From the NCBI RefSeq assembly GCF_027474405.1, contig NZ_CP114871.1, forward strand, positions 3,171,001-3,235,000: a stretch of DNA of 64,000 bases. The letters run 5' to 3'. Below are positions 1 through 10,135 of this stretch, one piece after another. The first letter of the stretch is position 1. The number at the start of each line of letters is the position of its first letter. Origin of the DNA: Caulobacter sp. NIBR2454. Lineage in GTDB: Bacteria > Pseudomonadota > Alphaproteobacteria > Caulobacterales > Caulobacteraceae. The notes beneath the pieces were generated by a model. The model ran no database searches and had not been told where the DNA came from. It saw only the letters and a program-made list of their open reading frames with translations. The position numbers and the translations under genes were made by a program.

Positions 1-1034
1 GCCTCGGGCAGGGGATCGCCGTCGTTCGAGATCAGGATCGCAACCCAGCGGGTGCTGTCGAACTGGGCGAAGAGGAACATCAGCGCCAAGGTCAGGGGGA
101 TCGCCAGGAACGCCCCCGAGATGCCCCAGATCAGCGTCCAAGCGCCCAGAGCCACCAGACCCGCGGACGGATCAATGTTCTGGGTGTCGGCCTGCATCTT
201 GGGCAGAACGAGGTTGCCGACCACGAACGAGATCGCCTGGATGGCGCCGAAGATCACCACGGCCGGCCATGCCTGGGGGAACTGCAGCAGGGCGAACAGG
301 GCCGGAGCGATGCTGCCGATCGCCACGCCGAGCACCGGAATGTACGACAGCAGGAACAGGATCAGCGTCCAGAACAGGACATTGTCCAGGCCGACGGCCA
401 GCATCACCAGACCCGAAGCGCCGGCGATCATCGCGCCCGTCACCGTCTGAACCCAGACATAGGCCTCGACGCCCTTCACACAGCGCTCGACCACGGCGTG
501 CGCCTGGGTTGAAAGGGCCGAGGTCGCCGCGATGCGGTCGATCTTGGCGTCGATGCGGTGACGGCTGGCGAGCAGGAAGGTCAGGAACAGTAAGGTCAGG
601 GTGATGCCGGCCATGGCGCCCTGTAGCTGGCCGAGGATGTTCTGGATCAGGGCGGGCAGGTCGATGCGCGACAGCAGACCGCGCAGGTGCAAAGGCTCGG
701 ACAGGCCAAACTGGGCGCCGGCCAGGGCCAGAAGATCGTCAAGACGCTCCTCCAGCCGCCCGGCCTCGCCCATAAGCTGGGCCGCGCCGCGCACCATGAC
801 GAAGGCTGATCCAAGCACCAGCAAGCCAAGGATGGCGCCTGTGCTCACCACCACCAGCCAGCGCGGCGCGCGGGGCCAGGCGCGCATCAGAGCGCGCGCC
901 GTGGCGTCCACGAGCACCAGAAGGACGAGGGCGAGGACGAAGGGCTGGATGACGGCGCGGAACGCCCACAGCAACGCCAGGCCCGCCGCCACCCCGGTGA
1001 CCGTCTGTGCGACCCTGGCCGGCGCTGTGATCAC
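1..1034 (-). CDS. AI-2E family transporter (PerM-like), C-terminus cut by window edge
   Basis: About 344 residues are visible, read from a GTG at 1034 with AGGGA seven bases upstream. The protein is strongly hydrophobic: a pair of membrane helices near the N-terminus, a soluble stretch around residues 85-130, then a run of helices that includes FWTLILFLLSYIPVLG and the late motif GLVALGAWTLIWGISGAFLAIPL. That pattern is typical of the AI-2E/PerM exporter family. The substrate cannot be read from sequence; members have been linked to autoinducer or ion export. It follows dapD on the same strand with a 33-base gap, so it may be the last gene of that run. The C-terminal residues lie beyond base 1. 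Confidence 0.85.
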   Translation of the reverse strand, partial: MITAPARVAQTVTGVAAGLALLWAFRAVIQPFVLALVLLVLVDATARALMRAWPRAPRWLVVVSTGAILGLLVLGSAFVMVRGAAQLMGEAGRLEERLDDLLALAGAQFGLSEPLHLRGLLSRIDLPALIQNILGQLQGAMAGITLTLLFLTFLLASRHRIDAKIDRIAATSALSTQAHAVVERCVKGVEAYVWVQTVTGAMIAGASGLVMLAVGLDNVLFWTLILFLLSYIPVLGVAIGSIAPALFALLQFPQAWPAVVIFGAIQAISFVVGNLVLPKMQADTQNIDPSAGLVALGAWTLIWGISGAFLAIPLTLALMFLFAQFDSTRWVAILISNDGDPLPE

Positions 1035-1067
1035 GACAGTTCCCTATCTTGCGCCCTCGGGCGCCAA

Positions 1068-1912
<845 letters not shown>

Positions 1913-1916
<4 letters not shown>

Positions 1917-2578
1917 GACGCGGTCTCCTTGAGGCGGGCGGCGGCGAGAAACGCCGTCAGGTCGTTGGTCTTGTGATGGATGAAGTCGGCGGTCGAAGCG
2001 GGGGCGTCGTCGCCAACCAGCACGGTGGTCATGCCGATCAGGGCTGCGGGGGCGAGGTTCTTCTCGCTGTCCTCGAAGAAGGCGGCGGCGCGCGGATCGA
2101 CGCCATGACGCTTGGTCATGCGGTCGAAGGTCCCTGGCGCGGGCTTGGGAATGTAGTCGGCCGCCTCGATATGGAAGGTGTCCTCGAACAGATCGTCGAG
2201 CTGCAGGTGCGCCAGGACCCGTTCGGCATGGGCCGCCGAGCCGTTGGTGAAGATCAGCCGGCGCCCCGGCAGGCGCTCGACCGCCGCGCGCAGCAGCGGG
2301 TCGGGCGTCAGGCGGTCCAGGGCGACATCGTGGACCTCGCTCAGGAAATCCGTCGGGTGGATGCCGTGATGGGCCATCAGGCCGGCCAGGGTCGTGCCGT
2401 GCTCGGTCCAGTAGCGCTTTTGCAGAGCCCGGGCCTCGTCGCGCGGCAGGCCGGTCTCGCGCGCCACGAAATCGGTCATCCGCACCTCGATCAGGCCCAT
2501 GAACTCGGTCGAGGCCGGGTACAGGGTGTTGTCGAGGTCGAACAGCCAGACGTCTATGTTGGACAGGTCGGCGGTCAT
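1913..2578 (-). CDS. HAD-family hydrolase, pyrimidine 5'-nucleotidase type
   Basis: A 221-residue haloacid-dehalogenase-fold phosphatase. Motif I is [13 protein letters not shown] near the N-terminus, with the nucleophile and acid/base aspartates DxD. Motif II is [10 protein letters not shown]. The later acidic motif is FFEDSEKN. The sequence resembles the SDT1/PHM8-type pyrimidine 5'-nucleotidases, which dephosphorylate nucleoside monophosphates, but the substrate is inferred. It overlaps argB upstream and dapD downstream by four bases each (ATGA), so all three are probably translated as a unit. A gene of this type between argB and dapD recurs in alphaproteobacteria; whether it has a role in the pathway is not evident. 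Confidence 0.9.
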
Positions 2579-3489
2579 GCGCGGATGAGCGTGCCCGCGC
2601 CGTGCTCGCTGAACAGCTCCACCAGCATGGCGTGCGGCCGGCGCCCGTCCAGGATGACCACGGCCTCGACGCCCGATTCCACGGCGGCGATGGCGGTCTC
2701 CAGCTTGGGAATCATGCCGCCGGTGGCGACGCCCGAGGCGATCAGGCCGCGGGCCTCGGCCAAGGTCAGCTCGCGGATCAGCTGCTTGTTCTCGTCCAGC
2801 ACGCCGGCAACGTCGGTGAGCAGCAGCATGCGCTTTGCCCGCAGGGCGCCGGCCAAGGCGCCGGCCACGGTGTCGGCGTTGATATTGTAGGTCTCGCCCT
2901 CTTCCGACACGCCGATGGGCGCCACGACGGGGATGTAGTCGCTCTCCGAATAGATCAGGGCCTCGATCAGATGCGGATCGACGATGGTCGGCTCGCCCAC
3001 GAAGCCCAGGTCGATGACCTCCTCGATCATCGAGTCAGGGTCCTTCTTGGTGCGGGTGGCCTTTTCGACCGTGATCAGGCGGGCGTCCTTGCCCGACAGG
3101 CCCACGCCCCGCACGTCCGCCTCGCGGCCCGCCAGGGTGATCCAGTTGGCGATCTCCTTGTTGATCGCGCCGGACAGGACCATCTCGGCCACTTCCATGG
3201 TGGCCGAATCGGTGACGCGCAGGCCGTCGATGAAGGTCGACTTCACGCCGGCGCGGTCGAGCATGCGGCTGATCTGCGGACCGCCGCCGTGGACGACCAC
3301 TGGATGCACGCCCAAGAGTTTGAGCAGAACGGCGTCGGCGGCGAAGCGCTTGGCGCTCGACTCCTCGCCCATGGCGTGGCCGCCGTACTTGATGACCACG
3401 GTTTCGCGGTCATAGATCTGGATATAGGGCAGAGCCTCGGCGAGGGTTTTCGCGCCAGCCCAGCCGGCTTCCTCGGAATTGTCGGTCAT
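2575..3489 (-). CDS. argB: Acetylglutamate kinase
   Basis: This enzyme phosphorylates N-acetyl-L-glutamate in the second step of arginine synthesis. The 304-residue protein belongs to the amino-acid kinase family. It shows [10 protein letters not shown] near residue 35, the substrate loop [10 protein letters not shown] near residue 65, the nucleotide-binding part [11 protein letters not shown] and the late [10 protein letters not shown]. The last two are classical ArgB blocks. It is the first gene of the argB-HAD-dapD run. On its other side the plus-strand amidohydrolase starts 131 bases away, so this divergent gap must hold both promoters. Confidence 0.97.
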   Translation of the reverse strand: MTDNSEEAGWAGAKTLAEALPYIQIYDRETVVIKYGGHAMGEESSAKRFAADAVLLKLLGVHPVVVHGGGPQISRMLDRAGVKSTFIDGLRVTDSATMEVAEMVLSGAINKEIANWITLAGREADVRGVGLSGKDARLITVEKATRTKKDPDSMIEEVIDLGFVGEPTIVDPHLIEALIYSESDYIPVVAPIGVSEEGETYNINADTVAGALAGALRAKRMLLLTDVAGVLDENKQLIRELTLAEARGLIASGVATGGMIPKLETAIAAVESGVEAVVILDGRRPHAMLVELFSEHGAGTLIRA

Positions 3490-3558
3490 TTCGGCGGTCT
3501 CCGCCCAATCGAAAGGCGCGTCTCGATAGCGGACCCGCGCCCCCCTGTCACCTTCGCC

Positions 3559-3593
3559 TTGGGCTAGGCGCCGGCTGCTGGAGTGCTAGCGTC
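3559..3593 (+). promoter_or_regulatory. Candidate housekeeping promoter of the amidohydrolase gene
   Basis: TTGGGC at 3559-3564 and GCTAGCGTC at 3585-3593 resemble the Caulobacter housekeeping pattern (TTGAC-like -35, GCTANAWC-like -10), although the 20-base spacer is longer than usual. The start codon follows 26 bases later. Only pattern similarity supports this. Confidence 0.3.
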
Positions 3594-3619
3594 CCGGCTC
3601 GTGATTTGAGGGGAGCTCC

Positions 3620-4891
3620 ATGAAGCAACTGGTGATGGCGGCGACGGCCGTGGCGATGGTCGCGGGCGCGGCCCAGGCGGCGACGGTGGCGGTGACCGCC
3701 GATCGCATGCTGGATGTGGCCACGGGCAGATATGTCGACAAGCCGCTGATCCTTGTCACCGACGGCAAGATCACCAGCATCAGCCCTCTGGCGGCCACCA
3801 CGATCCCCGAGGGGACTAAGACGGTGGACCTGGGCGCGGTGACCCTCGTGCCGGGCCTGATCGACATGCACACCCATCTGGAGGGTGCGCCCGAGATGGG
3901 CGGCTATACCGGCCTGCAATACACCGACAGCTTCCACACCTTCACCGCGCCCCGGAACGCCAAGGACACGCTTGAGGCCGGCTTCACCACCGTCCGCTCG
4001 CTGGGCACCTCGCCCTATGTGGATGTGGGCCTGAAGCAGGCGATCGACATGGGATATCTGGTGGGGCCGCGGGTGATCCCTGCGGGCTCCAGCTTCGGCG
4101 CGACGGGCGGCCACTGCGACAGCACCTATTTCCCGCCGTCCATGAAGCAGGCCAGCGAGTTCAACGCCGACAGCCCCGAAGGCGGACGCAAGGTGGTCCG
4201 CACCCTTCGCAAATACGGAGCAGAGGTGATCAAGATCTGCGCCACGGGCGGGGTCTTCTCGCGCAACACCGAACCGGGCCAGCAGCAGCTGTCCCTGGCC
4301 GACATGACCGCGATTGTCCAAGAGGCCCACATGTGGGGCCTGAAGGTCGCCGCCCACGCCCACGGGGCGGCGGGGATCAAGGACGCCATCCGCGCCGGCG
4401 TCGACACCATCGAGCATGTCAGCCTGGTGGACGACGAGGGCATCCGTCTGGCCAAGCAGCAGGGCGCTTGGTTCTCGATGGATATCTACAACACCGAATA
4501 CACCCAGGCCGAGGGCGCCAAGAACGGCGTGCTGGAGGACAACCTGCGCAAGGATCGCGAGATCGCCGAAATCCAGCGCAACAACTTCCGCAAGGCGCAC
4601 GCGGCGGGCGTGAAGATGGTCTACGGCACCGACACCGGCGTCTATCCGCACAAGGACAGCGCCAAGCAGTTCGCCATCATGGTCCGCTACGGCATGACCC
4701 CGCTGGAAGCGATCCGCACCGCCACCTTGAACGCCTCCGAGGCCCTGGGTCGTCCGGAGGTCGGACAGATCACGGCTGGAGCCTGGGGCGACATGATCGC
4801 CGTGTCCGGTGACCCGCTCACCGACGTAAAGGTGCTGGAAAAGCCGGTCTATGTGATCAAGGGCGGCGAGGTAGTCAAAGGGCCGAACTGA
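3620..4891 (+). CDS. Secreted metal-dependent amidohydrolase (Xaa-dipeptidase-like)
   Basis: A 423-residue exported member of the amidohydrolase superfamily. Residues 1-20 form a signal peptide ending AQA. Metal ligands are visible: HTH at about 84-86 (DMHTHLEG), a candidate carboxylated lysine in VIKICATGG near 205, histidines in AAHAHG near 245 and IEHVS near 265, and the catalytic aspartate in YGTDTG near 337. This arrangement matches the imidazolonepropionase-like group that includes the Zn-dependent Xaa-Arg/Lys dipeptidases described from Caulobacter. A periplasmic dipeptidase or related role is inferred; the exact substrate is open. It starts behind GAGGGGAG and sits, with the next gene, opposite to the flanking housekeeping genes. 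Confidence 0.88.
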   Translation: MKQLVMAATAVAMVAGAAQAATVAVTADRMLDVATGRYVDKPLILVTDGKITSISPLAATTIPEGTKTVDLGAVTLVPGLIDMHTHLEGAPEMGGYTGLQYTDSFHTFTAPRNAKDTLEAGFTTVRSLGTSPYVDVGLKQAIDMGYLVGPRVIPAGSSFGATGGHCDSTYFPPSMKQASEFNADSPEGGRKVVRTLRKYGAEVIKICATGGVFSRNTEPGQQQLSLADMTAIVQEAHMWGLKVAAHAHGAAGIKDAIRAGVDTIEHVSLVDDEGIRLAKQQGAWFSMDIYNTEYTQAEGAKNGVLEDNLRKDREIAEIQRNNFRKAHAAGVKMVYGTDTGVYPHKDSAKQFAIMVRYGMTPLEAIRTATLNASEALGRPEVGQITAGAWGDMIAVSGDPLTDVKVLEKPVYVIKGGEVVKGPN

Positions 4892-4895
4892 CCTT

Positions 4896-4917
4896 GGCCT
4901 TGAGGCGTATCAAGGCC
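4896..4917. terminator. Inverted repeat after the amidohydrolase gene
   Basis: GGCCTTGA and TCAAGGCC (8-base perfect arms, 6-base loop) begin five bases after the amidohydrolase stop. There is no T-run, so this could be a weak or Rho-assisted terminator or just an RNA stem between the two plus-strand genes. Confidence 0.45.
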
Positions 4918-4947
4918 ACACACCAAGCGATCAGCTAGGCGGACCCG

Positions 4948-5493
4948 ATGAGAACCCGAACCGCGACCGCCGCCCTGATCGCCCTTGGCCTGCTGGCCGC
5001 CTCACCCGCCGCCGCGACCACCGTGGACAGCGTGGAGGCTGAACGCACCGCGCTCTGCGTGCGGTCGGTCGAGCTGGCCGGTCTGCGCGAGGACATGGAG
5101 GCCAGAATCTCGACCATCGTCGAACAGGTGACGGAGCGGATCACGCCCTTCGCCGACGACGAAGATAGCGTCCAGGCCTACAAGACCGCCCTGTCCCTGG
5201 CCCTGGACGCAGGCAAGGCCGTGGTGGTGCAGCGGGTGATCGAGACCTGCGCGGCGACATTCACCGTCGAGGAGTTGAACGGCATCAACGCCTTCTACGT
5301 CTCGCCCGCCGGCAAGGCGTGGCTGGAGAAGGGCCGCAACATCATGGCCCCGGCCATGGAGAACGCCATCGCCGAGGTTCAGCCGCAGATCGAGGCGGAG
5401 ATGCAGGCGCGCTTCTGCGCCGCCATCGGCGGCTGCGGCCCGGCCGAGCCGATGCTCGCGCCCACCCCGCGGGTCGCTGGCAAGAAGACCTGA
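4948..5493 (+). CDS. Exported DUF2059 domain protein
   Basis: A 181-residue protein with a signal peptide at residues 1-24 (ends ASPAAA). The body carries the DUF2059 hallmark near residues 95-120: TFTVEELNGINAFYVSPAGK, an alpha-helical pattern seen in many alphaproteobacterial periplasmic proteins. Two cysteines (in ALCVRS and ETCAAT) and a CAAIGGCG stretch near the C-terminus might form disulfides. No enzymatic motif is visible and the function is unknown. It lies 56 bases after the amidohydrolase gene on the same strand and ends three bases from the stop of engB, which is convergent. Confidence 0.8.
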   Translation: MRTRTATAALIALGLLAASPAAATTVDSVEAERTALCVRSVELAGLREDMEARISTIVEQVTERITPFADDEDSVQAYKTALSLALDAGKAVVVQRVIETCAATFTVEELNGINAFYVSPAGKAWLEKGRNIMAPAMENAIAEVQPQIEAEMQARFCAAIGGCGPAEPMLAPTPRVAGKKT

Positions 5494-5496
5494 GCC

Positions 5497-6147
5497 CTAG
5501 GGCCGCACTTCGCAGACGGTCATGATCTCGGCGCGGAGCTCGGGGATGCCGTGCCCCTTCTCCGACGAGGTGACCAGCACGTTCGGGAAGGCGGCCGGAC
5601 GTTTGGCGATGGCCTTGAGAGTCTTTTGGGCCACGGCCTCGACTTCGGCCGGCTTCATCTTGTCGGCCTTGGTCAGGACGATCTGGTAGGACACGGCCGC
5701 CTTGTCCAGGGCGTCCATGGGCTCGTTGTCGACGGTCTTGAGGCCATGGCGGCTGTCGATCAGCAGATAGACGCGCTTGAGGGCCGGTCGGCCGCGCAGA
5801 TAGTCGCGCCCGAGGTTCTGAAACTTCTTCACCTCGGTCTTGGCCGCACGCGCCCAGCCGTAGCCAGGCAGATCGACCAGGCGCAGCTTGTCGTCGGTGA
5901 CGAAGAAGTTCACCTCGCGGGTTCGCCCCGGCTCGTTCGACGCGCGCGCCAGATATTTCTGGCCGACGACGGCGTTGATCAGGCTGGACTTGCCGACATT
6001 GGAGCGGCCGGCGAAGGCCACCTCAGGCAGGTCGTCCGGCGGCAGGCCGTCCATGTTGACGGCGCCCATGAGGAACACCGACGGGCGGGCGAACAGCAGC
6101 CGCCCGGCCTCCAGCTCATCCTCGGTGAAGCGCGGATCGTCGCTCAA
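5497..6147 (-). CDS. engB: Ribosome-biogenesis GTPase EngB/YsxC
   Basis: A small GTPase of 216 residues that assists large-subunit ribosome assembly. Visible G motifs: G1 [11 protein letters not shown] near residues 45-55, G3 DLPGYG near 95, G4 TKAD near 160 and the late SSEKGHG. Start is TTG at 6147, placed one base after the yidC stop, so it should be translationally coupled to yidC. In many alphaproteobacteria the next gene is argB; here two opposite-strand genes separate them. Confidence 0.95.
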   Translation of the reverse strand: MSDDPRFTEDELEAGRLLFARPSVFLMGAVNMDGLPPDDLPEVAFAGRSNVGKSSLINAVVGQKYLARASNEPGRTREVNFFVTDDKLRLVDLPGYGWARAAKTEVKKFQNLGRDYLRGRPALKRVYLLIDSRHGLKTVDNEPMDALDKAAVSYQIVLTKADKMKPAEVEAVAQKTLKAIAKRPAAFPNVLVTSSEKGHGIPELRAEIMTVCEVRP

Positions 6148-6148
6148 G

Positions 6149-7957
6149 TCAGGCCGCCTCGGGTTTCTTGCCGGACAGGCGGTTGATGATCTGGTCGATC
6201 GGGTTCTCCACCTTGTAGCGGCGGAAGATCACGTACTGCTGGGCGATCGTGAGCACGTTCGACCACGTGTAGTAGATGATCAGGCCGACCGCGAACTGCG
6301 ACAGCATGAAGGTGAACAGGATCGGCATGTAGGCGAAGATCTTGCGCTGAACCGGATCGGCCGGCGGCGGGTTCATCGCCTGGCTGAGCCACATGGACAC
6401 GCCATAGGCGATGCCCCAGACGCCCAGGTGCAGCGGACCGTTCAGGATCGAGCCGATCACCGGGATCGCGGCCGGGTCATAGGGAATGACGCCGAACAGG
6501 TTCCAGATCGTCGACGGATCGCGCGAGGACAGGTCCTTGATCCAGCCGAAGAACGGCGCGTGGCGCATCTCGATGGTGACGGTCAGCACCTTGAACAGGG
6601 CGTAGAAGACCGGAATCTGCACCAGCATCGGCAGACAGCCCATGAACGGGTTGACCTTCTCGCGCTGGTAGAGGGCCATCATCTCCTGCTGCTGCTTGGC
6701 CGGATCGTCCTTGAAGCGGGCGCGCAGGTCTTCGACCTGGGGCTGGACCTTCTTCATCTTGGCCAGGGACTCGTAGCTCTTGTCCGCCAACGGGTAGAAC
6801 AGCAGCTTGACGACCACGGTCAGGGCCAGGATGGCCAGGCCGAAGTTGGCCAGGTGCTTGAAGACGAACTCCAGCACCAGGAAGATCGGGCGGGTCAGGA
6901 ACCAGAAGTTGCCCCAGTCGACGGCCATGTCGAAGCGGGGGATGCCCAGCTCGGCCTGATACTCGCGCAGCACCGGAACGCGCTTGGCGCCCGCGAACAG
7001 GCGGCTGGTTTCGGTGATGGCCGCGCCCGGCGCGACGGTGCGGGCCGAGCCGAGCCAGTTGGCGTCGTAGATGTCGGCGCCGCCGACGGGGGTGACGCGG
7101 AACTGGCCCTTGATGGTTTCGGTCTGGGTGGGGATCAGCGCCGCCAGCCAGTACTTGTCGTTGATGCCGATCCAGCCGCCCTTGGAGGCGAAGGACTGGT
7201 CGGGCTCCTTCTTCCACTTCTTGTACTTGGCTTCGTGCAGGTCGGGCTTGTCGGTGCCCAGCATGGCGATGCCGCCTTCGTGGACGATCTGGTTGGAGCC
7301 CAGGCCCTCGGGCACGCCCTGGCGCTGGACCGAGGCGTAGGGGGTCAGGCTGACCGGCGCGGCGCCGGTGTTGCGCACCGTGTCGCTGATCGTGAACAGG
7401 AAGCGGTCATCCACCTCGATCCGGCGGGAGAATTGCAGCCCCTGGCCGTTGTCATAGGTAAGAACGATAGGACGGCCCGGCGCCAGCTTGTCGCCCTGGG
7501 CGACGGTCCAGACGGTGTTGGGTCCCGGCAGGCCGGGCAGGTTCTGACCGACCCAGCCGAAATCGGCGAAATAGGCGTGTTCGGTCCCCTCGGGGCGGAA
7601 GAGCTCGACCGGCGGGGAGTTGGGAGACACCGTCTCGCGGTACTTCGACAGGTACAGGTCGTCGATGCGCGCGCCCTTCAGGGCCACCGAGCCCTTGAGC
7701 GACGGCGTGTCGATCGCCACTCGCGGGCTGGCCGCGACGGCCTGGGCGCGGTTCACGCGCTGGCTCGGCGCGCTGGCGGTCGGCCCCAGGGGACCGGCGT
7801 TGGAGCCCTTCTGCGCCTGTTCGGTCGCGGCGCGGGCCCGCATCTCGGCCTGACGCTTCTTGGTCTGCGGCTCGAGCACCAGGAACTGGTAGGCGATGAA
7901 GATGACGGCAGCCGCGACGACGAAGATGATCGTGTTGCGGGAATTGTCGTTGCGCAT
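6149..7957 (-). CDS. yidC: Membrane protein insertase YidC
   Basis: YidC inserts and folds inner-membrane proteins, alone or with SecYEG. The 602-residue protein has the Gram-negative layout: an N-terminal membrane anchor (residues 7-27, [20 protein letters not shown]), a large periplasmic beta domain at about 50-350 and a C-terminal insertase core with further helices. The core shows [22 protein letters not shown], then [20 protein letters not shown] and [21 protein letters not shown] basic residue in the first core helix (VKLL) sits where the groove arginine or lysine is found. No yidD gene lies between rnpA and yidC (56-base gap). Confidence 0.97.
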   Translation of the reverse strand: MRNDNSRNTIIFVVAAAVIFIAYQFLVLEPQTKKRQAEMRARAATEQAQKGSNAGPLGPTASAPSQRVNRAQAVAASPRVAIDTPSLKGSVALKGARIDDLYLSKYRETVSPNSPPVELFRPEGTEHAYFADFGWVGQNLPGLPGPNTVWTVAQGDKLAPGRPIVLTYDNGQGLQFSRRIEVDDRFLFTISDTVRNTGAAPVSLTPYASVQRQGVPEGLGSNQIVHEGGIAMLGTDKPDLHEAKYKKWKKEPDQSFASKGGWIGINDKYWLAALIPTQTETIKGQFRVTPVGGADIYDANWLGSARTVAPGAAITETSRLFAGAKRVPVLREYQAELGIPRFDMAVDWGNFWFLTRPIFLVLEFVFKHLANFGLAILALTVVVKLLFYPLADKSYESLAKMKKVQPQVEDLRARFKDDPAKQQQEMMALYQREKVNPFMGCLPMLVQIPVFYALFKVLTVTIEMRHAPFFGWIKDLSSRDPSTIWNLFGVIPYDPAAIPVIGSILNGPLHLGVWGIAYGVSMWLSQAMNPPPADPVQRKIFAYMPILFTFMLSQFAVGLIIYYTWSNVLTIAQQYVIFRRYKVENPIDQIINRLSGKKPEAA

Positions 7958-8013
7958 ACGGGGCCTTGGAAGCGGAAATGTCGGAGAAGGGGCTGGCGGC
8001 CTTATAGCGCCGA

Positions 8014-8454
8014 TCAGCCCTTTGCGGGCTCGCGTTCGGCCGCGAGGCTTATCAGCGCGCTTTTCACGTCGTCAAGCAAACGCGGCCACGATCGCGCCGC
8101 GGTGCCGCCTCTGGCGACGAACACATAGTCGCACCCAGGGCGGCCAAGCTCGGGCAGCAGCAGCCGCGCGGCCTCGCGCAGACGGCGCTTGCAGCGGTTG
8201 CGCACCACCGCCCCGCCGACCTTGCGGGTGGCGGTGAAACCGGCGTGGACAAGCGGATCGCCGTCGTTTCGGGGTAGAATCTGAACCATCACCGCCCCGC
8301 GCGCCAGGGACACGCCCTTGGCCGCCGCCAGGAACTGGGGCCGGACTTTCATGCGCGCGATGGTGAGTTGTTCGGTCATGGGTCCTGAAACGACAATCGC
8401 CCCGCCGACAGGATCGACGGGGCGACAGATGTCTTCAAGGTCCGCGTCGGCCAT
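8014..8454 (-). CDS. rnpA: Ribonuclease P protein component
   Basis: The protein subunit of RNase P, which helps the RNA subunit trim tRNA 5' leaders. The basic core includes [20 protein letters not shown]; the RNR box followed by a basic helix is the family signature. The reading frame starts at 8454, sixteen bases after the rpmH stop, and gives 146 residues. An internal ATG at 8379 ([10 protein letters not shown]) has AGGA just upstream and gives 121 residues, nearer the family's usual length. I cannot decide between them, but homology proper begins at the second. Confidence 0.93.
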   Translation of the reverse strand: MADADLEDICRPVDPVGGAIVVSGPMTEQLTIARMKVRPQFLAAAKGVSLARGAVMVQILPRNDGDPLVHAGFTATRKVGGAVVRNRCKRRLREAARLLLPELGRPGCDYVFVARGGTAARSWPRLLDDVKSALISLAAEREPAKG

Positions 8455-8469
8455 CAGGCCAGGACGGGA

Positions 8470-8604
8470 CTAGGCCGTCAGGCGCTTACGGCCCTTGGCG
8501 CGGCGACGCTGGACGACCTTTTGGCCGTTCTTGGTGGCCATGCGCGCGCGGTAGCCGTGACGGCGCTTGCGCACGAGTCGAGACGGCTGGAAGGTCCGCT
8601 TCAC
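8470..8604 (-). CDS. rpmH: 50S ribosomal protein L34
   Basis: A 44-residue highly basic protein beginning [20 protein letters not shown], the L34 signature. The start is GTG at 8604 with GGAG eight bases upstream. It is the first gene of the rpmH-rnpA-yidC-engB run found across bacteria. Confidence 0.97.
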   Translation of the reverse strand: MKRTFQPSRLVRKRRHGYRARMATKNGQKVVQRRRAKGRKRLTA

Positions 8605-8699
8605 GATGTGGCTCCGAAATTGAGTTTCGCTGCGGGAGAAGCCCCGTCGCGAGTGAGCGGCGGTGGATAAGGGAAGGCCGCCAGCCTGTCAACTCGACT

Positions 8700-8882
8700 C
8701 TAGCGCGCCATCCAGGGTTTTGAGCGCGACGACGACTGGTGCGCGGCGGCCTGCTCACGCTGAAAACGCCCGCCACGCGGGGGTTTGGGCTTGGCGTCGA
8801 GCGCCGCCTTCTTCAGGCGCAGGGCGCGCTGGATCGGCGTCTCGTCGGCGGGCGGAGCGTCGTCCTGGGAGGAGTCGGTCAT
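8700..8882 (-). CDS. Small conserved-looking hydrophilic protein
   Basis: Sixty residues from an ATG at 8882. The N-terminal third is acidic (TDSSQDDAPPADETP). The rest is basic with an amphipathic stretch (IQRALRLKKAALDAKPKPPR) and a polar tail ending SKPWMAR. No family was recognised with certainty, but codon use fits the neighbours, and similar small proteins occur beside rpmH in relatives as far as I recall. It lies 11 bases after the DUF3606 gene, so the two may form a small operon upstream of rpmH. Confidence 0.6.
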   Translation of the reverse strand: MTDSSQDDAPPADETPIQRALRLKKAALDAKPKPPRGGRFQREQAAAHQSSSRSKPWMAR

Positions 8883-8893
8883 GGAATCGGGCC

Positions 8894-9076
8894 TTAGCGC
8901 TTCTTGCCGAGCTCTGCGGCGATGTCCTTGGTCAGGCGGCCGACCTTGCGATGAGCGGCGGTGAGCTGGTCGCGGGTCACGCCCCAGCGCTTCATCCAGT
9001 ATTCCACGGCCTGACGCTCGGACAGGTCCAGGCGCTCCTTGTCGATAAAGCCGCGCTTGTCCTTCAGTCCCGCCAT
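8894..9076 (-). CDS. DUF3606 domain protein
   Basis: A 60-residue protein with the DUF3606 pattern: an N-terminal RLDLSERQAVEYWMKRWGV, then TRDQLTAAHRKVG and TKDIAAELGKK. The family is widespread in Proteobacteria and has no known function; the helical core with a Trp-Met-Lys-Arg-Trp patch is typical. The ATG at 9076 follows GGAGAGG. It is transcribed towards the next small gene and rpmH, and is separated by 70 bases from the end of the oxidoreductase gene upstream on the same strand. Confidence 0.8.
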   Translation of the reverse strand: MAGLKDKRGFIDKERLDLSERQAVEYWMKRWGVTRDQLTAAHRKVGRLTKDIAAELGKKR

Positions 9077-9146
9077 GCCGGCCTCTCCTTACGTCCCTGG
9101 CCAAACGCCGACGCACGGCCAGGATAAGACCAAGGCGGGCCGGAGC

Positions 9147-10130
9147 CTAGAGATCAGGGCGCATGACCGCCTTACCCACCACCTGGCGGTCAGCCAGCAG
9201 GTCGAAGGCCTCGCGCCAACGGTCGAGGGGCAGCTCGGCGTGGACGCGTGGGCGGATGCGGCCCTCGTCGGCCAGGCGCCAGACCGATTCCCGATCCTCC
9301 GCGCCCCGCTCGGGGAACTGGCGGCCGTACTCGCCAGCCCGCACGCCCATGACGGAAAAGCCTTTGATCAGCGGAATGTTGGCGTCGACGGTCGGGATGC
9401 GGCCCGAGGTGAAGCCGACCACCAGCAGCCGGCCGTCAAAGGCGATGCAGCGGCAGCTTTCGTCGAACACGTCGCCACCGATGGGATCGTAGATGACATC
9501 GGCGCCGCGCCCGCCAGTGATCGCCTTGACCTGCTCGCGAAAGCCGCCGGTGACATTGACCACCGCGTCGGGGGCGTACTCGGCAGCCACGACCGCCAGC
9601 TTGTCGTCCGATGCAGAGGCGGCGATCACCCGAGCGCCCAGGGCCTTGGCCAGATCGACAGCGGCCAAGCCCACGCCGCCTGCGGCGCCGTGGACCAGAA
9701 CCCACTCCCCCGGCTCCAGCCGCGCGCGGCGCACCAGCGCCACCCATGCGGTCAGATAGGCCGCGCCATAGGCGGCGGCCTCGGAGAAGGACAGGCGGGC
9801 CGGCTTGGGTTTGAGGGCGGAGGCGGAAACGACGGCGTGCTCGGCGAACCCGCCCAGGCGCGCGCCGCCGACCACGGCGTCGCCTATCTGGAAATCGGTC
9901 ACGCCCTCCCCCACCTGCGCGACCTCCCCGGCGATATCGAGACCAGGCGTGAAAGGCAGCGGCGGCTTCAGCTGATACTCGCCGCGGGTCATCAGCAGGT
10001 CGGGGAAGTTGACGCTGGCGGCGCGAATGCGGACCAGCACCTCGTCAGGGCCAGGGACAGGTGTATCGACTTCGCGGACCGCGCAGCCCGCATAGTCGGC
10101 GCCCAGGCTCTCAATGACCAGGGCGCGCAT
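9147..10130 (-). CDS. NADPH:quinone oxidoreductase family protein (MDR superfamily)
   Basis: A 327-residue zinc-independent medium-chain dehydrogenase/reductase. The GroES-like N-terminal half contains RAASVNFPDLLMTRGEYQ and PFTPGLDIAGEV. The Rossmann half has VHGAAGGVGLAAVDLAKALG for NADPH binding, and there is no catalytic zinc cysteine cluster. Members reduce quinones or act as enoyl reductases, so the real substrate is uncertain. It is the last gene of a tetR-hydrolase-oxidoreductase run (5-base gap to the hydrolase), which suggests regulated catabolism or detoxification of a lipophilic compound. Confidence 0.88.
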   Translation of the reverse strand: MRALVIESLGADYAGCAVREVDTPVPGPDEVLVRIRAASVNFPDLLMTRGEYQLKPPLPFTPGLDIAGEVAQVGEGVTDFQIGDAVVGGARLGGFAEHAVVSASALKPKPARLSFSEAAAYGAAYLTAWVALVRRARLEPGEWVLVHGAAGGVGLAAVDLAKALGARVIAASASDDKLAVVAAEYAPDAVVNVTGGFREQVKAITGGRGADVIYDPIGGDVFDESCRCIAFDGRLLVVGFTSGRIPTVDANIPLIKGFSVMGVRAGEYGRQFPERGAEDRESVWRLADEGRIRPRVHAELPLDRWREAFDLLADRQVVGKAVMRPDL

Positions 10131-10135
10131 GGGGA

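Noticed and set aside
5888..8128. A 746-codon open frame on the plus strand opposite yidC
   Set aside because: It is the antisense of the clear yidC and engB genes. Long antisense frames are expected at this GC content, and the product is low-complexity (Arg, Gly, Asp, His) with no motif.
8662..8670. DnaA-box-like TTATCCACC (minus strand) near rpmH, suggesting an origin
   Set aside because: It is a single site with one mismatch, with no AT-rich unwinding region and no dnaA gene. In Caulobacter the origin is elsewhere, near hemE.
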